Position numbers and translations under genes: made by a program. Shown one piece after another: positions 6,698-12,752 of a DNA stretch of 12,842 bases (its first letter is position 1; each line of letters starts with the position of its first letter). Origin of the DNA: Sphingopyxis sp. (GTDB lineage: Bacteria > Pseudomonadota > Alphaproteobacteria > Sphingomonadales > Sphingomonadaceae); assembly GCA_013911715.1 (NCBI GenBank), contig JACEST010000051.1:1-12842 (forward strand). The letters run 5' to 3'. A model generated the notes under the pieces. It had not been told where the DNA came from, made no database searches, and worked only from the letters and a program-made list of their open reading frames with translations.

Positions 6698-7519
6698 ATG
6701 GCTGCTATTTCCGGCATCATCACCGTCATGGAACGCGCCGCGCGCAAGGCAGGGTCAAAGCTGCGCCGCGATTTTGGCGAGATCGAGCATCTGCAGGTTT
6801 CGCAAAAGGGCCCGGCCGATTTCGTGTCGAAGGCCGATCAGGCCGCCGAGCGCACGCTCTATGACGAACTGACCTATGCCCGCCCTGGTTGGGGCTTTGT
6901 GATGGAAGAGGCGGGCGTTATCGAAGGCGAGCCGGGTAAGCCGCGCTTTATAGTCGATCCGCTCGACGGCACGTCCAACTTCCTCCACGCTATCCCCCAT
7001 TTCGCCATTTCGATCGCGGTGCAGGAACCTGCGCTTGGCGGCGGCTGGGGCGATGTCACGGCGGCGCTGGTCTATCAACCCGTCACCGACGAAAGCTATT
7101 GGGCCGAGCGCGGGCGCGGCGCGTGGCTGCACGACCGGCGTTTGCGCGTTGGCGCGCGGCGGCAACTCAACGAATGTCTGGTCGCCACCGGCATTCCGTA
7201 CATGGGCCACGGCGATTTTGCGCAGTGGAGCCGGATTTTCGGCGCGGTTGCACCCGAAGTCGCTGGCATCCGCCGTTTTGGTGCCGCCAGCCTCGACCTC
7301 GCCTGGGTCGCGGCGGGCCGCTTTGACGGCTTTTGGGAAAGCGATCTGGCCATTTGGGACGTCGCCGCCGGCATGCTGCTGGTTCGCGAAGCCGGCGGCT
7401 TCGTCAGCGATTTTCGCGGCGGCGACCGCGTCATCGAACGCAGCGAATATCTTGCCGGCAGCGCGGCGGTGCACAGCAAGCTGCAAAAACTGGTCGCGGG
7501 CGCGCTGCGCGGGGCCTAA
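6698..7519 (+). CDS. suhB: Inositol monophosphatase family protein (SuhB-like)
   Basis: Members of this Mg2+-dependent, Li+-sensitive phosphatase family hydrolyse inositol 1-phosphate and related sugar phosphates; E. coli SuhB also works in rRNA antitermination. The 273-aa product has the metal-binding Glu pair in MEEAG (69-73), motif A DPLDGTSNF (87-95) with Asp87 and Asp90, and motif B WDVAAG (220-225) with the third metal ligand Asp221. GRGAWL and RRFGAASLDLAWVAAGRFDG between them are also typical. The start is fixed by GGAG 8 nt upstream. It follows efp with the inverted repeat between them. Its TAA overlaps the stop of the opposing YbjN gene. The symbol follows common usage for this family in alphaproteobacteria; true substrate and any rRNA role are not shown. 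Confidence 0.88.
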   Translation: MAAISGIITVMERAARKAGSKLRRDFGEIEHLQVSQKGPADFVSKADQAAERTLYDELTYARPGWGFVMEEAGVIEGEPGKPRFIVDPLDGTSNFLHAIPHFAISIAVQEPALGGGWGDVTAALVYQPVTDESYWAERGRGAWLHDRRLRVGARRQLNECLVATGIPYMGHGDFAQWSRIFGAVAPEVAGIRRFGAASLDLAWVAAGRFDGFWESDLAIWDVAAGMLLVREAGGFVSDFRGGDRVIERSEYLAGSAAVHSKLQKLVAGALRGA

Positions 7520-8013
7520 CTGGCCGCCGCGTCGCTGGCATCGCCGTGGATATGCGTCTGATACGCATCCATCAGTGATTTCCACGTATTGAGCGCCTCG
7601 CCGACATTTTCGCGCGGGATGCCGCCGAAATCGAGGTCGAGGTCCATTTCCAGCACCGCGTCGCCTTCGTCATCGCGATAGGCGCGCGCGAAACGCTTTT
7701 CCTTGTTCCAGCTGTTGAGCTGTTCGAGCGTGGTATCCTTGGCGTCATTATAGCCCATAAAAAATTGAATGGTCTTGCAGCCGCGCCCGTCATCGCCGCA
7801 ATTCATGAAGAGAATCAGGAATTTGAGCGATGAATAATTGCTCTCGATATAGGGGTTTTCGCCGCTGGGCGATTTGACCTCGGCGGGCAGACCTTGACCC
7901 TGGACGATTTGCGCGATGATTTGCGGGCTTGCCTGCACCAATTCGGCCTCAGCGGGCACGGCCGCCGACATCAGCAAGGCGCCCATCGCACCTGCAATCC
8001 ACTTGTTCGCCAT
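7516..8013 (-). CDS. YbjN domain protein with signal peptide
   Basis: The 165-aa product begins with a Sec-type signal peptide: Lys4, a hydrophobic run 5-19 and an AEA cleavage site at 21-23, so it should be periplasmic. The mature part has the pattern I associate with alphaproteobacterial YbjN-domain proteins: FLILFMNC..GRGCKTIQFFMGY, then LNSWNKEKRFARAY, then DDEGDAVLEMDLDLDFGGI. Cys72 and Cys79 could form a disulfide. Molecular function of this group is unknown to me. The frame is open up to 8202, but the ATG at 8013 has GGGGGAG just upstream and starts at the signal peptide. It is the only minus-strand gene, convergent with suhB (4-nt overlap) and divergent from nuoA. Family assignment is by pattern recall. 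Confidence 0.75.
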   Translation of the reverse strand: MANKWIAGAMGALLMSAAVPAEAELVQASPQIIAQIVQGQGLPAEVKSPSGENPYIESNYSSLKFLILFMNCGDDGRGCKTIQFFMGYNDAKDTTLEQLNSWNKEKRFARAYRDDEGDAVLEMDLDLDFGGIPRENVGEALNTWKSLMDAYQTHIHGDASDAAAS

Positions 8014-8200
8014 AACTCCCCCTTCGCGATGTAACGACCCTGCATGCTTGATTGACCGCCATGTCGAACAACACAAGCGCCGAACAGCAATTGCGGCGAT
8101 TTTTCGCGCGACAGGCGCTTGCGGGCCATGCCGCGCTCGCCTAAAGCCGCCCGATAACCGGCTGGTCCGGACTCGTAGATGCCACTGGAAAGGATCGATC
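8014..8200. other. Divergent spacer between the YbjN gene and nuoA
   Basis: This 187-nt region must carry promoters in both directions. For nuoA the best candidate I see is TTGCGG (8119-8124), 17 nt, then TAAAGC (8142-8147), which is poor. For the minus gene I find nothing convincing. CGCCG (8078-8082) and CGGCG (8094-8098) form a short stem followed by five T (8100-8104), resembling a weak terminator or attenuator on the + strand, with no upstream + gene to end. AAAGGA (8189-8194) is the nuoA ribosome site. Confidence 0.35.
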
Positions 8201-8575
8201 ATGCTGGATTTGTCTCAGTATCTGCCGATCCTGCTGTTCCTCGGCATCGCGCTCGCCATTTCGACGCTGTTTGTATTTCTGCCGATGGGCGTGGCGCGGC
8301 TGACCGGCGCGCACCAGCCCGATCCGGCAAAGCTCACCGAATATGAATGCGGCTTCCCCGCGTTTGAGGATGCGCGCAGCCAGTTTGACGTGCGCTTTTA
8401 CCTCGTCGCCATCTTGTTCATCATTTTCGATCTCGAAGCCGCATTCCTGTTTCCCTGGGCCGTCAGCCTTGGCGAGATTGGCTGGGCCGGTTGGGTCACG
8501 ATGATGGTATTTCTGGCCGAACTGGCGATCGGCTTGGTTTATGCGTGGAAGAAAGGGGCGTTGGACTGGGAATGA
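8201..8575 (+). CDS. nuoA: NADH-quinone oxidoreductase subunit A
   Basis: This is a small membrane subunit of complex I at the junction of the peripheral arm and the proton-pumping arm. The 124-aa protein has three membrane helices at about 7-32, 66-90 and 94-116. The conserved loop between the first two reads YECGFPAFEDARSQFDVRFY (48-67), including the family Cys50. IFDLEAAFLFPW follows, as in other NuoA proteins. The frame is open far upstream, but ATG 8201 has AAAGGA with 6 nt spacing and gives the normal length. It opens the nuo operon, and its TGA overlaps the nuoB ATG (ATGA at 8572-8575), which indicates translational coupling. Confidence 0.97.
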   Translation: MLDLSQYLPILLFLGIALAISTLFVFLPMGVARLTGAHQPDPAKLTEYECGFPAFEDARSQFDVRFYLVAILFIIFDLEAAFLFPWAVSLGEIGWAGWVTMMVFLAELAIGLVYAWKKGALDWE

Positions 8576-9126
8576 GCAATACGATCATCCTGCCCCCGGG
8601 CGCGGCGCCCGTTGCTCCCGGCACCGCGCCCGAGGCCAGCTATTTCAACGATCTGACGTCCGAAGTGGGCGACAAGGGATTCCTTGTCACATCGACCGAG
8701 GATCTGTTCAACTGGGCGCGCACCGGCAGCCTGTGGTGGATGACCTTTGGCCTTGCTTGCTGCGCGGTTGAGATGATTCACGTCAATATGCCGCGCTATG
8801 ACATGGAGCGGTTTGGCGCAGCCCCGCGCGCGAGCCCGCGCCAGTCGGACGTGATGATTGTCGCAGGCACATTGTGCAACAAAATGGCCCCCGCCTTGCG
8901 CCGTGTTTATGACCAGATGTCGAACCCCAAATATGTGATTTCGATGGGCAGCTGCGCCAACGGCGGCGGCTATTATCATTACAGCTATTCGGTGGTGCGC
9001 GGCTGTGACCGGATTGTGCCGGTGGACATCTATGTCCCGGGCTGTCCGCCGACCGCCGAGGCTTTGCTCTATGGCGTGATGCAGCTCCAGCGCAAAATTC
9101 GCCGTGTCGGGACGATCGAGCGATGA
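8572..9126 (+). CDS. nuoB: NADH-quinone oxidoreductase subunit B
   Basis: NuoB (PSST homolog) carries the terminal [4Fe-4S] cluster N2 that passes electrons to quinone. The 184-aa protein has all four expected ligands: the tandem Cys63-Cys64 in GLACCAVEM, Cys128 in GSCANGGGYY and Cys158 in VPGCPPTAEAL. RYDMERFG (75-82) and DVMIVAGTLCNKMAP (93-107) are also family hallmarks. The first 22 residues are rich in Pro and Ala and probably flexible. The start overlaps the nuoA stop and the stop overlaps the nuoC start, both as ATGA, so nuoA, nuoB and nuoC are translated as a coupled block. Confidence 0.98.
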   Translation: MSNTIILPPGAAPVAPGTAPEASYFNDLTSEVGDKGFLVTSTEDLFNWARTGSLWWMTFGLACCAVEMIHVNMPRYDMERFGAAPRASPRQSDVMIVAGTLCNKMAPALRRVYDQMSNPKYVISMGSCANGGGYYHYSYSVVRGCDRIVPVDIYVPGCPPTAEALLYGVMQLQRKIRRVGTIER

Positions 9127-9839
9127 GCCATCCCGCCCCCGCCATCGCGCCGCGCAAGACTGTCGCCAAAGAACTGAAGGCCACGCTTGGCAAGGATTTG
9201 CTGGGCGTTGTTCATGTCCATGATGAAGACAGCATCACGGTGAAGCGCGACGCGCTCGACGGCGTGATGATCGGCTTGCGCGACCGCATGGATTATCAGC
9301 AGCTGATGGAAATTGCGGGCGTTGATTACCCCGACCGCGCCGAACGCTTCGAGGTCGTCTATCACCTGCTCAGCGTCACGCACAACCACCGCCTGCGCGT
9401 CCGCGTGACCGCGAGCGAAGTCACCCCCGTGCCCAGCATCACCGGCGTATGGCCCAATGCTGGCTGGCTCGAACGCGAAGTGTTCGACATGTATGGTGTG
9501 CTGTTCAGCGGCAACCGCGATCTTCGCCGTATCCTCACCGACTATGGCTTCGAAGGACACCCGTTCCGCAAGGATTTCCCGCTAACCGGCTATGTCGAGA
9601 TGCGCTATTCCGAAGAGGCGAAGCGCGTCGTTTATGAGCCGGTCAAGCTGGCGCAGGATTTTCGCAGCTTTGACTTCCTCTCACCCTGGGAAGGCGCGGA
9701 TTATGTGCTGCCGGGCGATGAAAAAGCTGCGGCGCCGCCGCCTGCGCCCAAGCCTGCCGCGGCGACCGCGCCAGCAGCCCCGGCGAAGAAGGCCCCGGCC
9801 AAGCGCAAACCTGCGGCAAAGAATGGGGGGGCGAAGTGA
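9123..9839 (+). CDS. nuoC: NADH-quinone oxidoreductase subunit C with basic C-terminal tail
   Basis: NuoC (30-kDa subunit) is part of the peripheral connecting fragment of complex I, next to NuoD and the quinone site. The 238-aa protein has the core motif ERE..DMYGVLFSG (117-130) and LTDYGFEGHPFRKDFPLTGY (138-157). The segment ending RSFDFLSPWEGADYVLPG closes the core near 198. Residues 199-238 form a tail of almost only Ala, Pro and Lys (for example PAKKAPAKRKPAAK), low in complexity, basic and surely disordered. Tails of variable length occur in alphaproteobacterial NuoC, but one this histone-like is notable. It overlaps nuoB by ATGA. The next gene, nuoD, is 121 nt away because a repeat lies between. 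Confidence 0.96.
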   Translation: MSHPAPAIAPRKTVAKELKATLGKDLLGVVHVHDEDSITVKRDALDGVMIGLRDRMDYQQLMEIAGVDYPDRAERFEVVYHLLSVTHNHRLRVRVTASEVTPVPSITGVWPNAGWLEREVFDMYGVLFSGNRDLRRILTDYGFEGHPFRKDFPLTGYVEMRYSEEAKRVVYEPVKLAQDFRSFDFLSPWEGADYVLPGDEKAAAPPPAPKPAAATAPAAPAKKAPAKRKPAAKNGGAK

Positions 9840-9848
9840 TGTCCCTTT

Positions 9849-9938
9849 ATGTCTTCCCCGCGAAAGCGGGGACCCAGAGCTCGGTAGCACCGATGGGAGT
9901 TTGCGGCCCCTGGATCCCCGCCTTCGCGGGGACGACAT
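9849..9938. repeat. Inverted-repeat doublet between nuoC and nuoD, REP-like
   Basis: Arms of 29 nt at 9849-9877 and 9910-9938 are reverse complements with three mismatches, around a 32-nt centre. Each arm holds a hairpin with a 6-bp stem: CCCCGC-GAAA-GCGGGG on the left and CCCCGC-CTTC-GCGGGG on the right. This CCCCGC...GCGGGG plus CTGGATCC design is one I associate with intergenic repeats common in sphingomonads; that is recall, not a search result. It fills most of the 121-nt gap inside the nuo operon. There is no T-run after either stem, so it should not terminate the operon fully. Confidence 0.82.
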
Positions 9939-9960
9939 CGTGTGAATATGGGGCGCAGAC

Positions 9961-11217
9961 ATGACCGACACCCCGACGATCAAACACCACGGCAGCGACA
10001 TGTTCGAGGGCTATCCGGTCGACACCGCCGACACGGCGGGCGATCTGGCCGTCACAAATTACACGATCAACTTCGGCCCGCAGCACCCGGCGGCGCACGG
10101 CGTGCTGCGCATGATTTTGGAGCTCGACGGCGAGATTATCGAGCGCGCCGATCCGCATGTCGGGCTGCTCCATCGCGGTACCGAAAAGCTGATCGAGTAT
10201 AAGACCTATTTGCAAGCGCTGCCCTATTTCGACCGGCTCGATTATTGTTCGCCGCTGGGAATGGAGCACAGCTATGTGCTCGCCATCGAAAAGCTGCTGA
10301 ACCTAGAGGTTCCGGCGCGCGCGCAATATCTGCGGGTGCTGTTCGCCGAGCTGACGCGGATCTGCAACCACATGCTCAACATCGGCAGCCATGTGATGGA
10401 CGTCGGCGCGATGACGCCGAACCTGTGGGTGTTCGAACTGCGCGAAGATTTGCTCAATTTCTTTGAACGCGCATCGGGCGCGCGCATGCACTGCGCCTAT
10501 TTCCGCCCCGGCGGCGTGCATCAGGATGTGCCCGAAAAGCTGCTCGTCGATATCGGCGAATGGGTCGACAAGCGGCTGCCCGAATTGTTTGGCGATGCGA
10601 TGAGCCTGGTGCTCGACAACCGCATCTTCAAACAGCGCAACGTCGATATCGCGACCGTCAGCAAGGAAGATGCGCTGGCGTGGGGCTTCAGCGGCCCGAT
10701 GATCCGCGGCAGCGGTATCGCGTGGGATTTGCGCAAGTCGCAGCCCTATGACGCCTATGCCGCGATGGATTTCGACATCCCCATCGGCACGCGCGGCGAT
10801 TGCTATGATCGCTTCATGGTGCGGGTCGAGGAAGTCTATCAATCGGCCAAGATCATCAAACAATGCCTGCGCGATTTGCCCAGCGGGCCCGTCGCCAGCG
10901 ACGACCGCAAAATCGTGCCCCCCAAGCGCGCCGAAATGAAGCAGTCGATGGAAAGCCTGATCCACCACTTCAAGCTCTATACCGAGGGTTTCCACGTCCC
11001 CGCTGGCGAAGTCTATGTCGCCACCGAAAGCCCTAAGGGCGAATTCGGCGTCTATCTGGTCAGCGACGGCACGAACAAGCCGTACCGCTGCAAAATCCGC
11101 CCGACGGCGTTTTCGCATTTGCAAGCGATGGACATGATGAGCAAAGGCCACATGCTGGCCGACACGACCGCGATCATCGGCGCCATCGATGTGGTGTTTG
11201 GGGAGTGTGACCGGTGA
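9961..11217 (+). CDS. nuoD: NADH-quinone oxidoreductase subunit D
   Basis: NuoD (49-kDa subunit) forms the quinone-binding pocket of complex I with NuoB and descends from the large subunit of NiFe hydrogenases. The 418-aa protein has the usual length. GPQHPAAHG (39-47) contains the His loop facing quinone, and DPHVGLLHRGTEKL (64-77) is the family signature. RADL-type helices with FAELTRICNHML, SGARMHCAYFRPGG and the terminal DVVFGECDR complete it. The ATG at 9961 has only a weak GGGGCG at 9950-9954, as the upstream repeat leaves 22 nt. Its TGA overlaps the GTG of the next small gene (GTGA at 11214-11217). Confidence 0.98.
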   Translation: MTDTPTIKHHGSDMFEGYPVDTADTAGDLAVTNYTINFGPQHPAAHGVLRMILELDGEIIERADPHVGLLHRGTEKLIEYKTYLQALPYFDRLDYCSPLGMEHSYVLAIEKLLNLEVPARAQYLRVLFAELTRICNHMLNIGSHVMDVGAMTPNLWVFELREDLLNFFERASGARMHCAYFRPGGVHQDVPEKLLVDIGEWVDKRLPELFGDAMSLVLDNRIFKQRNVDIATVSKEDALAWGFSGPMIRGSGIAWDLRKSQPYDAYAAMDFDIPIGTRGDCYDRFMVRVEEVYQSAKIIKQCLRDLPSGPVASDDRKIVPPKRAEMKQSMESLIHHFKLYTEGFHVPAGEVYVATESPKGEFGVYLVSDGTNKPYRCKIRPTAFSHLQAMDMMSKGHMLADTTAIIGAIDVVFGECDR

Positions 11218-11561
11218 ACTGGTTTGATGCAGTTTTGGGTGGAACCTGGATATTGATGTTGCCATCTGCAATTATGTTAGGTGCATTTTCGGGTCATGTG
11301 AAAGCGAGCTCGTTCTTTCCAGTAAAAGACCCAAAGCCTCTTTCAGAATGGCGGAAAGATTTATTCTTAAAATTATTTGTCATTTCGATATTCGCAGGCC
11401 TTGTATACTTCGATTCAGATGATTTAGAAGATGTCTTTTTTCGCGTTGTTGTCCCGGTTGGTCTCTATAAAATTGTGCAGGTCGTGACCACGTCTTTCTT
11501 CGTTTGGCGAAAGTTAGACAGCGGCGGTGCTCGCTTCGAAGCGGAGGTAAATCATGACTGA
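11214..11561 (+). CDS. Hypothetical small membrane protein inside the nuo operon
   Basis: I do not recognise this 115-aa protein. It has three hydrophobic segments at about 10-28, 50-66 and 74-98, short charged loops (DPKPLSEWRKD, FDSDDLED) and a polar C-terminus. No enzyme motif is visible. The start is GTG, overlapping the nuoD stop by 4 nt, with GGGGAG 8 nt upstream; ATG 11256 is a later alternative that would cut into the first segment. A hand count of 11221-11520 gives about 41% GC against about 63% in a nuoD sample, and it uses A/T-ending codons such as TTA and AAA freely, unlike its neighbours. This points to acquisition from elsewhere. It overlaps the next gene by 8 nt, so the pair probably acts together. 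A link to complex I is only positional. Confidence 0.8.
   Translation: MNWFDAVLGGTWILMLPSAIMLGAFSGHVKASSFFPVKDPKPLSEWRKDLFLKLFVISIFAGLVYFDSDDLEDVFFRVVVPVGLYKIVQVVTTSFFVWRKLDSGGARFEAEVNHD
11543..11547 (+). promoter_or_regulatory. Strong Shine-Dalgarno for the coiled-coil gene
   Basis: GGAGG lies 6 nt before ATG 11554, inside the end of the preceding gene. It is one of the best ribosome sites in the window and confirms the overlapping start. Confidence 0.75.
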
Positions 11562-11784
11562 AAACGTCAGCAATGAGCTTCTCTATGAAGTGTTGAAGCG
11601 AATTCAGCAGGATGTTTCGGATATCAAGGGCGATATCTCGCATCTGCAAACGCGGGCGACTGCGGTTGACGAGCATATCGGCGGACTATTCATCACAGTG
11701 TCTGGGAACAACAATCGCCTAGACAAGGTAGCCGAGCGTTTGGAACGTATCGAAAAGCGCCTTGACCTGACGGATGCAAAATAA
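11554..11784 (+). CDS. Hypothetical 76-aa coiled-coil protein inside the nuo operon
   Basis: The protein is almost all helix-forming and charged. Hydrophobic residues at 10, 14, 17, 21, 24, 28, 31, 35, 38 and 42 keep a perfect 4-3 spacing, and a second run at 56, 59, 63, 66 and 70 does the same. The two are divided by GGLFITVSGNN (43-53). This predicts two coiled-coil helices, probably a hairpin or oligomer. No signal peptide, membrane segment or catalytic motif is seen. It overlaps the membrane-protein gene by 8 nt and ends 3 nt before nuoE. A hand count of 11581-11760 gives about 51% GC, between the low-GC partner and the nuo genes. It may dock on the membrane partner or be the soluble half of a two-gene module. 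Function is unknown. Confidence 0.82.
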   Translation: MTENVSNELLYEVLKRIQQDVSDIKGDISHLQTRATAVDEHIGGLFITVSGNNNRLDKVAERLERIEKRLDLTDAK

Positions 11785-11787
11785 TTC

Positions 11788-12456
11788 ATGGCTAACGCAC
11801 CCACCATCCCCGATGAAGCTGAAACCCGCGCGCGCTGGGGCGATTTTGCTTGGACCAAAGCAAATGCCGCGCAGGCCGCGGCGATCATTGCGCGCTACCC
11901 CGAGGGGCGTCAGCGCAGCGCGGTGATGCCGCTGCTTGACCTCGCCCAGCGGCAGGTGGGGGCGGCGACGCAGACGCAAGGCTGGCTGCCCGTGCCGGTG
12001 ATCGAATATGTCGCGGCCAACCTCGATATGCCATTCATGCGCGCCTATGAGGTCGCGAGTTTCTATACCATGTACAACCTTGCCCCCGTTGGGCGTTTCC
12101 ATGTTCAGCTGTGCGGGACCACGCCGTGCCTGTTGCGCGGGTCCGACGATGTGATGGCGGCGTGCAAGAACAAGGGCATGTCCAAGGGCAAGACGACGCC
12201 CGACGGCCTGTTCACGCTGACCGAGGTCGAATGCATGGGCAATTGCGCCAACGCGCCGATGGTCCAGATCAACGACGATAATTATGAAGACCTCGACTAC
12301 GACAGCATGACGCGCATCCTGGAGGCACTGGCCGCTGGGGACACGCCTAAAGCTGGCTCGCAAAACCCGAACCGCCACACCAGCGAGCCCGAGGGTGGGC
12401 CGACCACGCTGGTCGAAATGGTGTCGGCGAACCATGATTATCGGAAAAGCTGGTGA
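11788..12456 (+). CDS. nuoE: NADH-quinone oxidoreductase subunit E
   Basis: NuoE (24-kDa subunit) belongs to the NADH-dehydrogenase module of complex I and binds the [2Fe-2S] cluster N1a. The 222-aa protein has the four ligands Cys109 and Cys114 (QLCGTTPCLLRGS) and Cys149 and Cys153 (ECMGNCANAPMVQ). The thioredoxin-like core is preceded by the helical YEVASFYTMYNL region. The tail after about 182, with TSEPEGGPTTL, is longer than in E. coli (about 166 aa) but usual for alphaproteobacteria. The ATG lies 3 nt after the coiled-coil gene stop and has no clear Shine-Dalgarno, so translation probably depends on coupling to the gene before it. Confidence 0.97.
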   Translation: MANAPTIPDEAETRARWGDFAWTKANAAQAAAIIARYPEGRQRSAVMPLLDLAQRQVGAATQTQGWLPVPVIEYVAANLDMPFMRAYEVASFYTMYNLAPVGRFHVQLCGTTPCLLRGSDDVMAACKNKGMSKGKTTPDGLFTLTEVECMGNCANAPMVQINDDNYEDLDYDSMTRILEALAAGDTPKAGSQNPNRHTSEPEGGPTTLVEMVSANHDYRKSW

Positions 12457-12477
12457 TGCGCACTGCTCACAGTCCCC

Positions 12478-12558
12478 GTCATGCTGAACTTGTTTCAGCA
12501 TCCATGGCGCAAGGCTGCGTCAGGGCTCTATGGACCCTGAAACAAGTTCAGGGTGACG
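12478..12558. repeat. Inverted-repeat doublet after nuoE with compensatory stem changes
   Basis: Arms 12478-12506 and 12531-12558 are reverse complements apart from about four or five positions. Each arm has a hairpin with a 7-bp stem and 5-nt loop: TGCTGAA-CTTGT-TTCAGCA (12482-12500) and CCCTGAA-ACAAG-TTCAGGG (12535-12553). The two stems differ at their outer base pairs (TG/CA versus CC/GG), yet both pair perfectly. It occupies most of the 118-nt gap to the next small gene. There is no T-run, so it should not stop the operon. Confidence 0.82.
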
Positions 12559-12574
12559 AATGGGGGGATTAGTG

Positions 12575-12751
12575 ATGGACATGAACAAAATCCTCCAACT
12601 CATCGGCCTGATTGTTGGCGTGATTGTCGTGCTTGTGATCCTCAGCTTGGTTCTGCGGGTCGCCATAGGTGTGGCCCAGATCGCGCTGGTCGTTGCAGTA
12701 ATCGCGGGTCTCTATTTCGTCGCCGAACGGCTGTTCGGAAAGGGTCGCTGA
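12575..12751 (+). CDS. Hypothetical 58-aa membrane protein between nuoE and nuoF
   Basis: I do not recognise this protein. It is almost wholly hydrophobic, with two segments at about residues 6-28 and 30-49, joined by a single Arg turn, and a short basic end (AERLFGKGR). GGGGGGA (12562-12568) lies 6 nt before ATG 12575; ATG 12560 and GTG 12572 are in frame but lie in or before that site, and ATG 12581 is possible. The stop is 1 nt before nuoF, so translation is coupled to it. Base composition is like the nuo genes, unlike the 11214-11561 gene, which argues for a resident gene. It could be an accessory or assembly protein of complex I, by position only. Confidence 0.78.
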   Translation: MDMNKILQLIGLIVGVIVVLVILSLVLRVAIGVAQIALVVAVIAGLYFVAERLFGKGR

Positions 12752-12752
12752 C

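Noticed and set aside
6618..6872. 84-aa open frame running through the efp-suhB repeat
   Set aside because: It is a translation of the repeat and of suhB out of frame, with Pro-rich nonsense typical of such elements.
8075..8120. AAGCGCC and GGCGCTT arms upstream of nuoA, similar to the stem in the efp leader
   Set aside because: The arms are only 7 nt and 32 nt apart. The shared GC-rich motif is likely chance in a genome of this composition.
8014..8202. Upstream extension of the YbjN frame to 8202
   Set aside because: It would bury the signal peptide inside the protein and overlap the nuoA start; ATG 8013 has a good ribosome site.
10303..11271. 322-aa minus-strand open frame opposite nuoD
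   Set aside because: Antisense shadow of nuoD; low-quality composition and no motif.
12457..12574. Repeat after nuoE as an intrinsic terminator
   Set aside because: Stable hairpins but no T-run, and the operon clearly continues into nuoF.
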